From Setoptus koraiensis (Eukaryota; Arthropoda), in NCBI GenBank assembly GCA_048013815.1, contig CM106586.1, positions 16,616,001 through 16,680,000 on the forward strand: a DNA stretch of 64,000 nucleotides, written 5' to 3'. The notes beneath the pieces are model-generated. The model was not told the origin of the DNA. It did no database searches and saw only the letters and a list, made by a program, of their open reading frames with translations. Below are positions 35,301 to 46,217 of the stretch, one piece after another. The translations under genes and the position numbers were made by a program. Within the stretch, counting starts at the first letter, position 1; each line of letters starts with the position of its first letter.

Positions 35301-36352
35301 CTCATTTTGGCATTTTGTATAAGTTGTAAAGGGGGCTGTAGATTTCCATTGTATCCAGGAGGCATAGTTTGTTGCTGTTCTGAAGTTGTAGCTGGGTTGG
35401 AGGAGGCACTGTCGTTAGTACTCACGTTTCTGACGCGAATACTGGTATCATTAGTATTTTGACTATTGGGGCTGATTGTGTTGGTGGAGTTGCTAATGCT
35501 ATTATTCTGAAAGTGGTTTTGATAGTGATGGTGTAGATTGCTACTGTTACTCGCGTTATGGTTTGCGTGAATATTATTGTTATAATGTTTCCGTGATTGA
35601 TAGGGTATTCTAGGTTGGGACTGGGGGTGTGCTGCATGTGAATGTTGCGAATTGTGTATAGACCTATGATGCTGATTTTGGTTAGAGGATGAATTCTGTA
35701 GAACAATCTGCATAGGTACTTGAGGCGGACCGGAAGTATTGCTGAGGCCTTGTTGCACAAGAGGAGGCTGCATATTGTAATTAGTTTTTATTGCCCCATG
35801 AGGAAAAGGTGCAGCTATTTGACTTTGGTTCAGCAGGGGAGAATCCACAATACTATTTGTATTAGTTGCAGATACATCAGAATGATGTGCCGCCATATGT
35901 GGTGAAGTTGAAATTGGTGCCATAGGCTGAATTGTATTCACATGAACTGCTGAAGGTTTAAGTTCAACTGTCGGGATTGGAACAACTGGTGCGGCAATGT
36001 TGGGACTTCCAACTTTTGTAAGGGAATCACCATAATTAGTATCAATGTTGTTAACGTTTTTAGCATCACAGTCGAAATTGTTGTCACTGCCCACCGAGCG
36101 GTTCTGTCCATTCAATCGGTCACTGTCTATTTTACATGCCGACTTCAAGTCGAACGGGAACTGTAAGTATGAAGATGAAAACGTTTAAGAATTGAAAATT
36201 ATCTAGAATATGTAGGAGAGATTAGATAATAACAATATGCGGATGGCAGATGAATAGCATACCTCAATGTTCGCGGGGGGAGAATTAGACAGAATTTCCG
36301 TTATTAGACGTCGCTCCTCGTCACTTGCATTGCGAAGATCGAGAAAATTCAT
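32310..36352 (-). CDS. USP10: ubiquitin carboxyl-terminal hydrolase 10
   Basis: Five exons: 36352-36263, 36160-33445, 33348-33020, 32914-32608 and 32521-32310; 3654 nt, 1217 aa, all GT-AG and frame-consistent. USP10 removes ubiquitin from p53, ribosomal proteins and others and binds the stress-granule protein G3BP. The catalytic domain starts near residue 825: FINRGNGCYINATLQALVAC with nucleophile C839; QEDAEEFLSSVLNGLHEEM; the USP10-type VGPRN and TPIQDIFGG block; PPILILHLKQFVY; the His box VVYHDG..KGHYLTDV (H1160); and CDDSTLKV (D1177/D1178); ending PYLLFYRRLN as human USP10 does. The ~820-residue N-terminal region is Ser/Asn/Gln-rich, much longer than the ~410 residues in human. Its first exon, FLDLRNASDEERRLI, resembles the acidic start of human USP10 where G3BP binds (GDFSPDEFNQF). 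Probably active. Confidence 0.93.
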
Positions 36353-36814
36353 GTTGTGTTCTGTATTTTATAGAAGCGAAATTTTGATGCCTTTTGGGCT
36401 AAATTCTGGATGATCGTATTCAGTCCAAGCTAACATAGGATATGATGACTAAATATATGAAAATTTGAAATAAGAATATCCTAATAGCGCTTATGTATCT
36501 ATTTCGTTGGGCGTGTTAAACTATGAATAGTTTTATCTAGTCCTATCCAGCTTCAATTATAAATTTATCTTGAATATATAGTTAAAAAATCTATCTATTT
36601 AGGGTCAACTAAAAAAATTGCTGCCTGCTCGTCTTGATCTAATATTGAGTCCTACAAACTGTACTGTTTCTATCAGATTGAATACAGCTTTTTTAGAAAA
36701 TATGCTCTCGAAAATATGGTAATGATGCCAATAATAGCGGTTTTAGTGGATAGATAGGTGAGCGTTATAAATTACGTAAGATTTGTTGTATATTTAACTA
36801 TATAATATATAAAT
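36353..36814. other. 5' flank of USP10
   Basis: About 460 AT-rich bases upstream of the USP10 start codon; presumed promoter and 5'UTR. No other feature is seen. Confidence 0.45.
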
Positions 36815-36861
36815 TAATATATATATATATATATATACAAATATATATATATATATATATA
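36815..36861. repeat. (AT)n microsatellite
   Basis: Two TA runs separated by ACAA. A related, shorter TA stretch lies at 39535-39560 at the matching position of the second copy of the duplicated segment. Confidence 0.9.
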
Positions 36862-37912
36862 ACTACGAAATGTGTGTAAATATATTAGTTTTATCTGTAC
36901 GAATAATAGTAATATCTGTTATGTAATAATATCATTGGGTATAATAATTATAATAATCTCTATCAGTTTAGTCTGAACATGTCAAATGGCATAGTAGAAA
37001 AAATGATAGAATGGAGAAATAGTTGTACTACTATCGCTATCAACTATAGCTATGGATTACTTGTATGACTTAACAGACAATGTAATTGGTTGAGATGTCT
37101 GTTTCTGAAAATAGTAATTATGATGATGATTATATAGATCAAGTAGTAGCAATGGTGATAATGATGATGATTATATAGATCAAGAAATAGCAATGGTAAT
37201 AATGATGATGATAATAATAGTAATGATATTAATAATGTATATCCAAGATCCAACCTAAAGACGGCCAATCGGAATAAAATTTAGACTCTTCAGTACAGGG
37301 TGGGCCAGGCAAAGATTCTCACTTGAACTACGAAGGCCACGTAGATTCCACAATGCATTTTTAGAAAGCACTATGGATGCTGATATTCTGCGAGTTGCGC
37401 ACAGAATGTAAACATCTAACATGTGTGAGCGAAATGAGATCCGATGAGAGCGAAGTTTGAATAGTCTTAGCCAGAATCTGAATTGTAGATCAATGAATTT
37501 TAAAAGTCGGCATCAGTTTCTAGAGATGTGATTGATATCGTTCACCTATGAAAATGAACTGAACAATGTTCGGCTATAAATATTTTCTAGCCAATAGTTA
37601 TGCGACGTTTGCGAAATTGAATGAAAAAGTCGGCACATGTTTTACAGAAGAAAAGATCTTTTCAATCCAATAGTAATAAATTACAACAAACCAAATGTTG
37701 AGGGGTGAAATGTCCTCAAAACTCACGATGCCGGGACCTCCAGATCTCCTACGACTTACCTAAGTCATTAGTTCTGCCAAATTATCTGGCCAAAAACCGA
37801 GCATTGGCCTGCGTTCTTATTTTTACAGTTCACTGTGAATCTCTATTGAACTTGAATATTGTTTCAACAATCTGTGTGAATCGAGTGGCCACAGTGAAAT
37901 TAATGTTCACCT
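36816..37912 (+). repeat. duplicated segment, copy A
   Basis: Direct repeat of 39535-40272, with an AT-rich insertion of about 300 bases near 36890-37195 that copy B lacks. Similarity is visible from the TA run, through GTATATCCAA and ACAGGGTGGG, to the end near ATGTTCACCTC. The core 37366-37572 is identical base for base to 39737-39943; the rest differs at roughly one base in eight. It lies between the USP10 promoter and RpS15A. No protein is encoded. Confidence 0.9.
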
Positions 37913-38319
37913 CGGGTAGATTTTTTGTTGTTCGAATGGCGCGCCATTCTAGTTGGCGCATGATCATTCAATACGGCGGAAGTCTGTAGTAGGTTTGGGC
38001 GTACTGAACTGTTCATTCTGTGCGGAAAAATCTCCATAGCAATGTGGTGGCATTCCCGATAAGATCGTGCACATTGTGCACTAACAGAAATGTGCCGAAA
38101 CATGCACAGGACAAGCACGCCTTCATGGACCTCGTTGTCGCTTCTTGCAGTATCATCCTTGATTCGTTGCCGGCCAACTTCTTTAACCTTATGGATAATC
38201 ACATGCTCTTAGTCCCTTCATACTATTACTATTTATTGAGTTACCGGTCAACTATTGCCTAATTACTAATCATTAGTATAGAATCTTAAGAGATTAAACT
38301 ATTTTGTCACAATTAATAG

Positions 38320-38939
<620 letters not shown>

Positions 38940-38943
38940 TATT

Positions 38944-38949
38944 AATAAA
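38944..38949 (+). terminator. poly(A) signal of RpS15A
   Basis: Perfect AATAAA beginning five bases after the RpS15A stop codon, implying one of the shortest possible 3'UTRs, typical of ribosomal-protein genes in compact genomes. Confidence 0.75.
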
Positions 38950-39172
38950 CAAAAAAATTAAACATAACCACAGAGTGATTTTGGCCGCAAACAGCTGTAT
39001 TATGTTGGTTATTCTGCGTTCACTAGTCAAACTCTTTAGTTTCTAAACTAGCCTGATGTGCGAAAATTCGCAGTGTCTAAGACATCGAGTCAAGATTCAA
39101 TCATTGATATAGCGCGAGATATGAAAAGTAATTAAGTTTATTTTACACAGTTTTCATCGAATTCTGTTGAGA

Positions 39173-39460
39173 TCACTCAGCCGCCTGGTTGGGGTTTTTC
39201 AGCACTAGTATAACGGAATCGCCTCTGAGAAACATTTTTGATATGAATCGGTCTCTGTTCACGGGTTTACCTCTTTTGGGGACCTCGGTCCACATTTCTT
39301 TGACCTCTTCCAATACCATGTTACAATGTCTGTCAAAAGCTCGCACACGGGCTAGTAGTTTCCTATTGTTTCTACAGTTGATCAGTATCTGAGTGTTATT
39401 GTTGACCGCCTGGCTGAGGATGGACATGGGTCCGATGTCGGCTGTTTCTTCCGATGCCAT
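39173..39460 (-). CDS. SNRPD2: small nuclear ribonucleoprotein SmD2
   Basis: Intronless 95-aa coding region; human SmD2 is 118 aa. SmD2 is one of seven Sm proteins that ring the U1, U2, U4 and U5 snRNAs. Sm1 motif: [19 protein letters not shown] with [10 protein letters not shown]; Sm2 motif: [14 protein letters not shown]. The start ATG at 39460 gives [15 protein letters not shown], shorter than the human N-terminus, and the basic KSGKGKKKSKP loop is trimmed to KRGKP. The open frame continues upstream through AT repeats but that part is not protein-like. Convergent with RpS15A; an AATAAA on the minus strand at 39142-39137 would end the transcript. Confidence 0.95.
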   Translation of the reverse strand: MASEETADIGPMSILSQAVNNNTQILINCRNNRKLLARVRAFDRHCNMVLEEVKEMWTEVPKRGKPVNRDRFISKMFLRGDSVILVLKNPNQAAE

Positions 39461-39534
39461 TGATATTACGGTTCTAGTGAACAGATGGGTAGCAATATAT
39501 TTTATGTAAATATGGCTATATAATATATAAGTTT

Positions 39535-40272
39535 TTATATATATATATATAAATATATATAAATACGAAATATATATAAATATATTAATGGTGATAATAA
39601 TGATATTAATACAGTGTAAAGTATATCCAAAATCCAATTTGAGGACTGACAATCAGAATAAAAGTACAGGGTGGGCCCAGCAAAGAGTCTCACTTGAACT
39701 ACGAAGGCTGCGTATATTCCGCAATGCATTTTTAGGAAGCACTATGGATGCTGATATTCTGCGAGTTGCGCACAGAATGTAAACATCTAACATGTGTGAG
39801 CGAAATGAGATCCGATGAGAGCGAAGTTTGAATAGTCTTAGCCAGAATCTGAATTGTAGATCAATGAATTTTAAAAGTCGGCATCAGTTTCTAGAGATGT
39901 GATTGATATCGTTCACCTATGAAAATGAACTGAACAATGTTCGCCCATGAATATTTTCTAGCAAATAGTCATGCGACTTTCAAAATCGAATGAACAAGTG
40001 CACACATGTTTCACAGAAGAAAAGGTCTTTTCAATCTGATAGTGATATATTACAACAAACCAAATGTTGAGGGGTGAAATGTCCTCAAAACTCACGATGC
40101 CAAGACCCCCGGATCGCTTACGACTTGCAGCCATTAGTTCTGTCAGATCACATGGAAAAACCTAGCAAAAATCTGAATATTGGTCTGCATTTCGGTGAAT
40201 AATCGTTAGACTCGAATTTCGTTCCAATGTTCTGTGTGAATCGAGTAGCCATAGTGAATCTCAGTGTTCATC
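39535..40272 (+). repeat. duplicated segment, copy B
   Basis: Second copy of 36816-37912, in the same orientation. It fills the whole space between the SmD2 promoter region and the last bases of the HSBP1-like gene: similarity ends within a few bases of that gene's stop codon. Contains the 207-bp perfectly conserved core at 39737-39943. No coding sequence. Confidence 0.9.
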
Positions 40273-40721
40273 TCACTTTGGAACATCAACAGTATCTCCA
40301 TCAGAGCTGAGCTTTTGTTCTTGTTCTTCAATGTCATCTTCAATTAACTCTTTAAGATTTTGTTCCATGTCCTCGACTCTTTTTTCCAGATCGTCCATTT
40401 TGCTCATGATTGCGTCACATGTTCTAGTTAACGACCTCTCTATACCTGAAAGAAAGTTTGCCAACTAAAAATTGGAAATTCGTCATTATCATAACTGCTT
40501 AGCTAGTTGTCAGCTGTGGAATTTTCATTCTGCTGTTTGCACAATCGTAAACAAAAGTGTTGTCAACTCTACATACTACTTACGTTGAGATTAGCGGTCC
40601 CTTGGGCAGAGAAATCAAGAGGTGAGGGTTGTTGCCCGTCGACATCATTGTTGGTCTGATCGTTTAGTTGCTTATCATCAGTCGTCCTTCCATTCAGATT
40701 GTCGCCCTGCTCGCTGTCCAT
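40273..40721 (-). CDS. short coiled-coil protein, HSBP1-like
   Basis: Two exons, 40721-40584 and 40464-40273 (330 nt, 109 aa), joined by a 119-bp GT-AG intron in phase 0. Residues 1-45 are a polar, Asp/Asn-rich arm. From LANFLSGIERSL the second exon makes a heptad helix; CDAIMSKMDDLEKRVEDMEQ aligns without gaps to [20 protein letters not shown] of human HSBP1, a 76-aa trimeric coiled coil that binds heat-shock factor 1 and supports WASH complex assembly. The tail (EDDIEEQEQK) is acidic. BRK1 and WASHC3 have similar short helices (BRK1: IADFLNSF) and cannot be excluded. Shares a divergent promoter with the gene at 40943; its stop abuts a duplicated segment. Confidence 0.6.
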
Positions 40722-40942
40722 CTCTGCGATTTTTTTTGTGAACTGGCAGAAAAGTGCCGGTGGTAATGGTGTGGCTGACTGCTAGAGAATCTACGGCAAA
40801 AAAAGTTGTCAGATTGAGTAGTAATTAATCTTGTGAGCTGTGGATAGTTGACTGGAGCTTTGCTCGCTTCAAAACAATGTTCAGCAAGAATCAGTCAGAC
40901 GATCCTAGTGTTATCTTTTGTCAATAGTCTTGCTTCAGAAAG
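40722..40942. promoter_or_regulatory. bidirectional promoter region
   Basis: Only 221 bases separate the start codons of two divergently oriented genes, so both promoters and 5'UTRs must fit here. No TATA box is obvious; a T8 run lies just upstream of the minus-strand start codon. Assigned from gene geometry only. Confidence 0.6.
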
Positions 40943-41482
40943 ATGGCGCAATATTTGAACGAGTTTGACCGTCAGCTAGGCCGCCTAATGACTAACTACC
41001 AGTTAGTAACTAGTGATGAGCAGTCCCACAAACGGAGGCTTGTAGTCACCCGGTTTCGGAGCCCAGACCAGACTGTCAAAGCCAAACTTAAACTTGGTGC
41101 CCACGGCATCAATCATGAGGTTTATCGTTAGTATCACATGTAGTAGTGAGTGTTACGTAATCATGGAGGAATATCCATTTCAGGTGCTATGTTGCCGTTC
41201 ATTGTTGCTCACCGTGTTATAAATTATTGGTGCTGGGCTAGCGATAAATTGTTAACATCCAGCGGGTATCTCATGCATCAGTGTTTTTGTTTGTCTGGTA
41301 GTGAAACCGAATGCCCCAACGTCGAATTGGTGCCTGCTGATGATCGGGCGGTTGTATCAGGTTGTGTACAGCAATACATTGTATTGATAGATGCTCGGAT
41401 AAATACTGTGGCGAAGTCAACTGATGCCTCTATCAATTTGACACTGGAAGCTGCCGATTCGTTGCTAGAATGTAACAGATAG
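40943..41482 (+). CDS. unrecognised 160-aa protein
   Basis: Two exons, 40943-41126 and 41184-41482 (483 nt, 160 aa), joined by a 57-bp intron (GTTAGT...TTTCAG) that completes an Arg codon. The protein starts MAQYLNEFDRQLGRLMTNYQ and is mixed in composition, with a basic central part (HKRRLVVTRFRSPD), a hydrophobic run (MLPFIVAHRVINYWCW) too weak for a confident membrane helix, seven cysteines spread over the second exon, and a helical end (SINLTLEAADSLLE). No domain is recognised. The frame-consistent intron and head-to-head position with the HSBP1-like gene argue that it is real. Confidence 0.6.
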
Positions 41483-42141
41483 TCAACTAAACACGATTGG
41501 GCTGCCATCTTCATGTCATCTTCATGTTGCCATCTTCATGCCATCATCATGTTGCCGTGGTCATCTCGATGCCAGAAGTTGAGGTAAGCCGAAGTGATAC
41601 AACAGCTCCATACTGTTGTTTGGACAGTGCAAATTGTTGGATTTATCGTCCACCCTCCCGATGGATCATAAGCAACCAAACATTTTTCGAAAGCGAACCG
41701 ATCATGAGCATCGCTAATAATCTCGGTCTGCCGTCAAGCAAGCCGTTCATTCAAGACTCTTGAATCGCAAGGACTAAATAGAGATCGAATCGGCCCATCA
41801 ATCAATGCATTGTCAGCGTATGAGCTGATGTTGTAACAATTGACAACGGCGAGCGCGCGTTACCAAGATCATATTTCACCTGTCTGTATGTTGTCATTAG
41901 CACAACGTGAGTGACAAGATTGAGTTTCAACACCGTTGACGGCGATGTAGTCCGGCGAAACAATTGTTTGCCTGAGGCGTTAAAGAGCCATTGATCATTT
42001 GATGTGACTTGACGGCGATGGGCCACTATGGCATCTACCAGCTACCAAGTCGGCCGCTAGCTGGAGCGCCTGTCTCCAGCGCGGTACGAGCCGCCATGCC
42101 ATCCGTTTCCAATAATCTCTCTCCACCTCTCTATGGCTATT
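41483..42141. other. intergenic spacer
   Basis: Begins with a short imperfect repeat of CATCTTCATG-type words (41507-41560), then unremarkable sequence. No gene is recognised. Confidence 0.4.
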
Positions 42142-42503
42142 GGGCCGGGCGAGCGAAGCGAGCCGGTCCTATCAAGCGAAATTTTTTTTCTCTCCCCCCT
42201 TTGCAGCAAAAAAGTCCATAGAGTTTTCCCCTTCTTCGTGTTGTCGTGAATCTGTGTGCTGCAGTGGAGAAACGTGTGCTTTCCCCCCTTTGCAGCAAAA
42301 AAGTCCATAGAGTTTTCCCCTTCGAAAAGTCAGCTGTGGTGTTCCTGTTAGTGTTAGTGTTAGTGTTGGTGTTCCCTTCGGGACGGTTTCTATGACCGCC
42401 GCGGTGGGAGATCTTGGGAGACTTTGGGAGGTTTTGGAAGACCGTGGGAGTTTGTGATTTGCAACACAGAAGAAGAAAAATTTGAAGCGAGCTCGCCCGG
42501 CCC
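42142..42503. mobile_element. small non-coding element with 13-bp terminal inverted repeats
   Basis: GGGCCGGGCGAGC at 42142-42154 is matched in inverse orientation at 42491-42503. Inside are two exact 42-bp direct repeats (42193-42234 and 42282-42323, 89 bases apart), a GTTAGT hexamer run (42347-42371) and a series of GGGAGA/TTTGGGAG words (42404-42450). No coding capacity and no clear target-site duplication. Layout fits a MITE-like DNA element, but no family is recognised. Confidence 0.45.
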
Positions 42504-43554
42504 CCCTTCGTTAGTCAGAACGAAACGGTTATTAATCTATGGCTTTGTGTGTTTGCGCAAAAATTTTTAGAGACATGACACACAGGGAAATAAATAAACA
42601 TTTATATTTGTCTATCTGAGAAGATACTAACAAGTGGTAGTCGTCGTTTGGTTAGCCTCAATGTGTGAAATGAGAGAGCAGTGCACTCGGTGTTGCGGTT
42701 GATTACAGGCGAGTACGGCAGGCATTTGGTTAGGCCCAGGTGAAGAATTCATGTGAGCGGCGGGTATTGAGCAAACAACAGCAACAACAACAACAACATA
42801 ATAGTAATAATAATAATAATGATAATAAACAAGTATTTGAATATTCAATATGTGCTCACAATGTGTGTTTATATATGCAACATGTAGATAGAGTGAGGAA
42901 GTTTGGCAAAGCTTTGCTAAAATAAGCTAAATAATATCATTACTTATCTTTTGTTTTAAGCTATCTGGCCATGCCAGCGGCGCGGCCATGTTGCCTCGAG
43001 TCAGTCAGTTGTTGCCATTTAAAACTGGCAACTATTTGCAACAATCTCTCGCTGCAAACTGTTGTCAGTTGCAGCAGCCTGTAGCGGTGGCTAAATTGGC
43101 ATTAGTTGGCCGACAGCGAGCTGGCGGATAAAACAGATCCAGCCAGATCTGTTCATTCATTGCCATAGTCGGACTTTGCACATTATCCTGGCCGCGATGA
43201 ATCAAAAACAACGGGACGCCCGTCATGCCATTCGCCAGTTCGGCCAGCCAGCCAGCCGGCCAGCTTTTGGGCCAGCTTTTGGCAAAGTTTAAGTGCGAAA
43301 ACGAGTCAGTGAATGGGCAACATTACACACTATCGACTGGCCGGCCGGCCGGCCGGCTCACGTTGGCCGCTTGCACATTGCCAGGCTGGCCAATTTGGCC
43401 AATTTTGTAATCTACTTACGCTCGTTAGATTAAATCTCATCGCCAGTGTCATAGGCAGTGGCAGTGGATTTATTCAATCGAGCTAATCGTTTATCGCGAC
43501 CACCACTATCGCCGCCATTGCCACTGCTGGCCGCGGCTGCGGCCAGCTCCGCTC

Positions 43555-43640
43555 AGCTATGTCCGGCCCTGTTCGGCTATGTCCGGCCACATTCGGCCCT
43601 GTCCGGCTATGTCCGGCCATGTTCAGCCATGTTCGGTCAG
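43555..43640. repeat. short tandem array of TCCGGCCMTGT-like words
   Basis: About eight imperfect 10-11-bp units of the form TGTCCGGCC / TGTTCGGC in a row, including GGCTATGTCCGGCC three times. A degenerate minisatellite. Confidence 0.75.
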
Positions 43641-45940
43641 CTACCATCGACTGTGGCCAGCCAGACAGTGGCCTGGCGCTGATTGCTGGCAACAGACAGA
43701 AGCAGCGCACACAATTATCGATACACCTGATATGATATATCAATAATACACATTATGTAATTCGTGTGTCTATCGGCCGGCGCTTCATTAGCGTTGCCAA
43801 TGAATGAGCGAGCGACGAGATCTCGTCCCGAGATCCAAATGGCAGCCGCAGAGAGCGAGCGATCGGTTGTATCGGTTGATGGTCGGCGCCTGTGGTGTGT
43901 GCCATCCATCAACAGCCCATGGCTGGTCCATCGTGGTGTGTAGCGCACCCATTTATTACATGTATTATTCATCCAGTTATCCAACAAGTTGCAAGTGAAC
44001 GAAAACACCAAAAAACGGCCAGCTCGCTGTGGCTGGTGGGCACACACACACAAATAGAGAACAAACAAACAGGAAAAACTTTCCTCGTTTACAAAATCTT
44101 GTAGCCATCTCATACTATTGAAATGTATGATTGTTGATTCAGTGACAACTGCCGAGCTCTCTGACTGTGTGTGTGTGTGTGTCTGCATTCATTACGTCAT
44201 TGGAGCTGAAATGCGTCTAAATTATAGACTCTATAATGGTTGACCCGTTCTGTACTGTATTGCATAGTGAAACGCACAAACTTTTGCCAAGCGACCAAAT
44301 AAAACGAATCGGGCCAATGATTGAATGAAGTTATCAACTGGTTGGCCTAACCACCATCACGACAACGCCAATCACAGCATACAAATACCTGTATGAGTGT
44401 GTGTGTGTGTGCAAATGTTACAGCCAACGACTGGCTCGGGTGGCTCGCCCAGCAGCGTATTGGCAAGACACACAACTATTGACATTAACACCTGATATGC
44501 GATTGTCCGTGAGACGGCCAGTTAGCAGCGTCACAATCAGGATTGCTGATATAATTTATAAAGAGACGGCAACGGCAACACGACACGGCCGAGGAAAGGT
44601 ATCAATAGTGAACGGATTGTTTGTCGGGTCTGGCTGGATGATAGCATGATAAAAACAAAATATCGGATTGGACGAGCGAAGCGCAACAGAAGCATGCCAA
44701 GACGAGTGCAGTGGGCATAAATCATGGCTTATAACAGCGCCAGTCAGTGAGTTTGTTTGTTTGGCTGGCTGGCTGTATAGTCAGCCAGACAATGATAATA
44801 AGGCATGCGGCCGACGCAAGACATAATAATGATAATAAGCGTGAGTTGTATCGAGGGCTAACCAGAGACAAATCGGCGATAGACGGCAGACGGCAGACGG
44901 GAGACGCCAGGCAACAGGTAACAGGTAATAATACACAACAAACAACAAGGACCCAAATGAGTGAGAAGAGACATAACGAGATGAAACAAATGTTGCATGT
45001 TGCCCCATTAGCCGTGTACGTCTAGTGTGGTGGCTAAATGATGTAGCCAGACCATAAATCATGTCAATCAAGTTAATACACTCATGCAACGAGCGAGCAA
45101 GTCAAATGAATCAATCATCAGTGAAGCCGCGATTTGGAGTGAAGACGAGAGGAGAGGAATTCATATTTCACCCTAGCCTCACTACTTTGTTTACCTGTTA
45201 TTTATTGTTGTTGTTGTTGTTGTTGTTTCTGCTTGAATGCTGCCCTCACCTGAGCACTGGCAGCCATGGCGCTGGCGATGTTCGGCTCGACGATGATCGT
45301 TGTCGTCATCGGTGTGTGTGTGTGTGCGCAAACATGGGACTTAAGACAGATTAGCCGAGCGACGGAGAGAGAGAGAGAGCGAGAGAGGACAAAGTAGATT
45401 TGCTGCTAGTAAATCACTCGCCCTGAGAGTGTATTAAGTTGATTGACATGATTTATGGTGCCCATGTGACTAGTTTGTTTTGGTGCGCTTGTATCAAGCC
45501 ACCGTCAGAGCCTTTCGCCACAGAGATCGCGCCAGTAACGGTGCCGGGCGACGTTTTGTCAATTTTGCTTTATTATCGGTGCCATTGCATCTTGCACACA
45601 CTGCATGATAAGGCCGCTTAGCTTGTGCAAGTGGGCAGCCGACAACCGACTTGCCGTCCAGCAGTGTGTGTCCAATGGCCCAGCACCCTGGCCGGCCTGG
45701 GCCGGGCCGGCCAGCACCCCGTAGCTGACCCTTGACCACTCACCTGTGGCTGCGCTGGCGCGGACAGATGGCGCTGTCGCTCAATGATGGCGATGGTCTG
45801 ATTTAAATGGCGCTGGCTGCGATTTGATTTGAATAAGCGCCGTTTGGCAAACAACAGCCACCAGCCAGAGGTGCACTGATCACTAAAAATCACCAACTGT
45901 CCCGATGACGGCGCCATGGGGGGGCCCGACTAATGAACCT

Positions 45941-46015
45941 TGGCCGCTCGCTCTCTCGCTCTGGCCGCTCGCTCTCTCGCTCTGGCCGCTCGCTCTCTCG
46001 CTCTGGCCACTCGCT
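45941..46015. repeat. 21-bp tandem repeat, 3.5 copies
   Basis: Unit TGGCCGCTCGCTCTCTCGCT plus C, repeated at 45941, 45962 and 45983 without change, and a partial fourth copy from 46004. In the coding frames it gives Ser/Arg/Leu repeats that explain the open frames there. Confidence 0.9.
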
Positions 46016-46153
46016 CACCTTGCCCCTCAGTGGCGATCTCACTGGCACAATTGTGTGCATGTTGCCAGTGGAAACTCGAATCGTATTCACAATCGACTGG
46101 AAGCGATCCGTTTGATGCGCTGCTCGCTTCCAGTGTCACACTCTGCGTACGGC

Positions 46154-46217
46154 GTTTGCCAGTTTGCCAGTTTGCCAGTTTTTGCCAGTTTTGCCAGTTT
46201 GCCAGTTCGCCAGTTCG
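46154..46217. repeat. 8-bp tandem repeat TTTGCCAG
   Basis: Eight copies of TTTGCCAG with small length variation (TTTTGCCAG, TTCGCCAG). The core TTGCCA/TGGCAA is half of an NFI-type site, but this may be chance. Related GCCATTTGC words recur at 46440-46480. Confidence 0.9.

Noticed and set aside
37050-37268. Minus-strand frame in copy A resembling the N-terminal extension of the SmD2 open frame
   Set aside because: The similarity comes from duplicated non-coding sequence upstream of SmD2; neither copy is protein-like there.
40273-40464. BRK1 or WASHC3 identity for the short coiled-coil gene
   Set aside because: The helix start resembles BRK1, but the BRK1 signature before it is missing, while the DD..R..D.E heptads fit HSBP1 better. 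Left as HSBP1-like.
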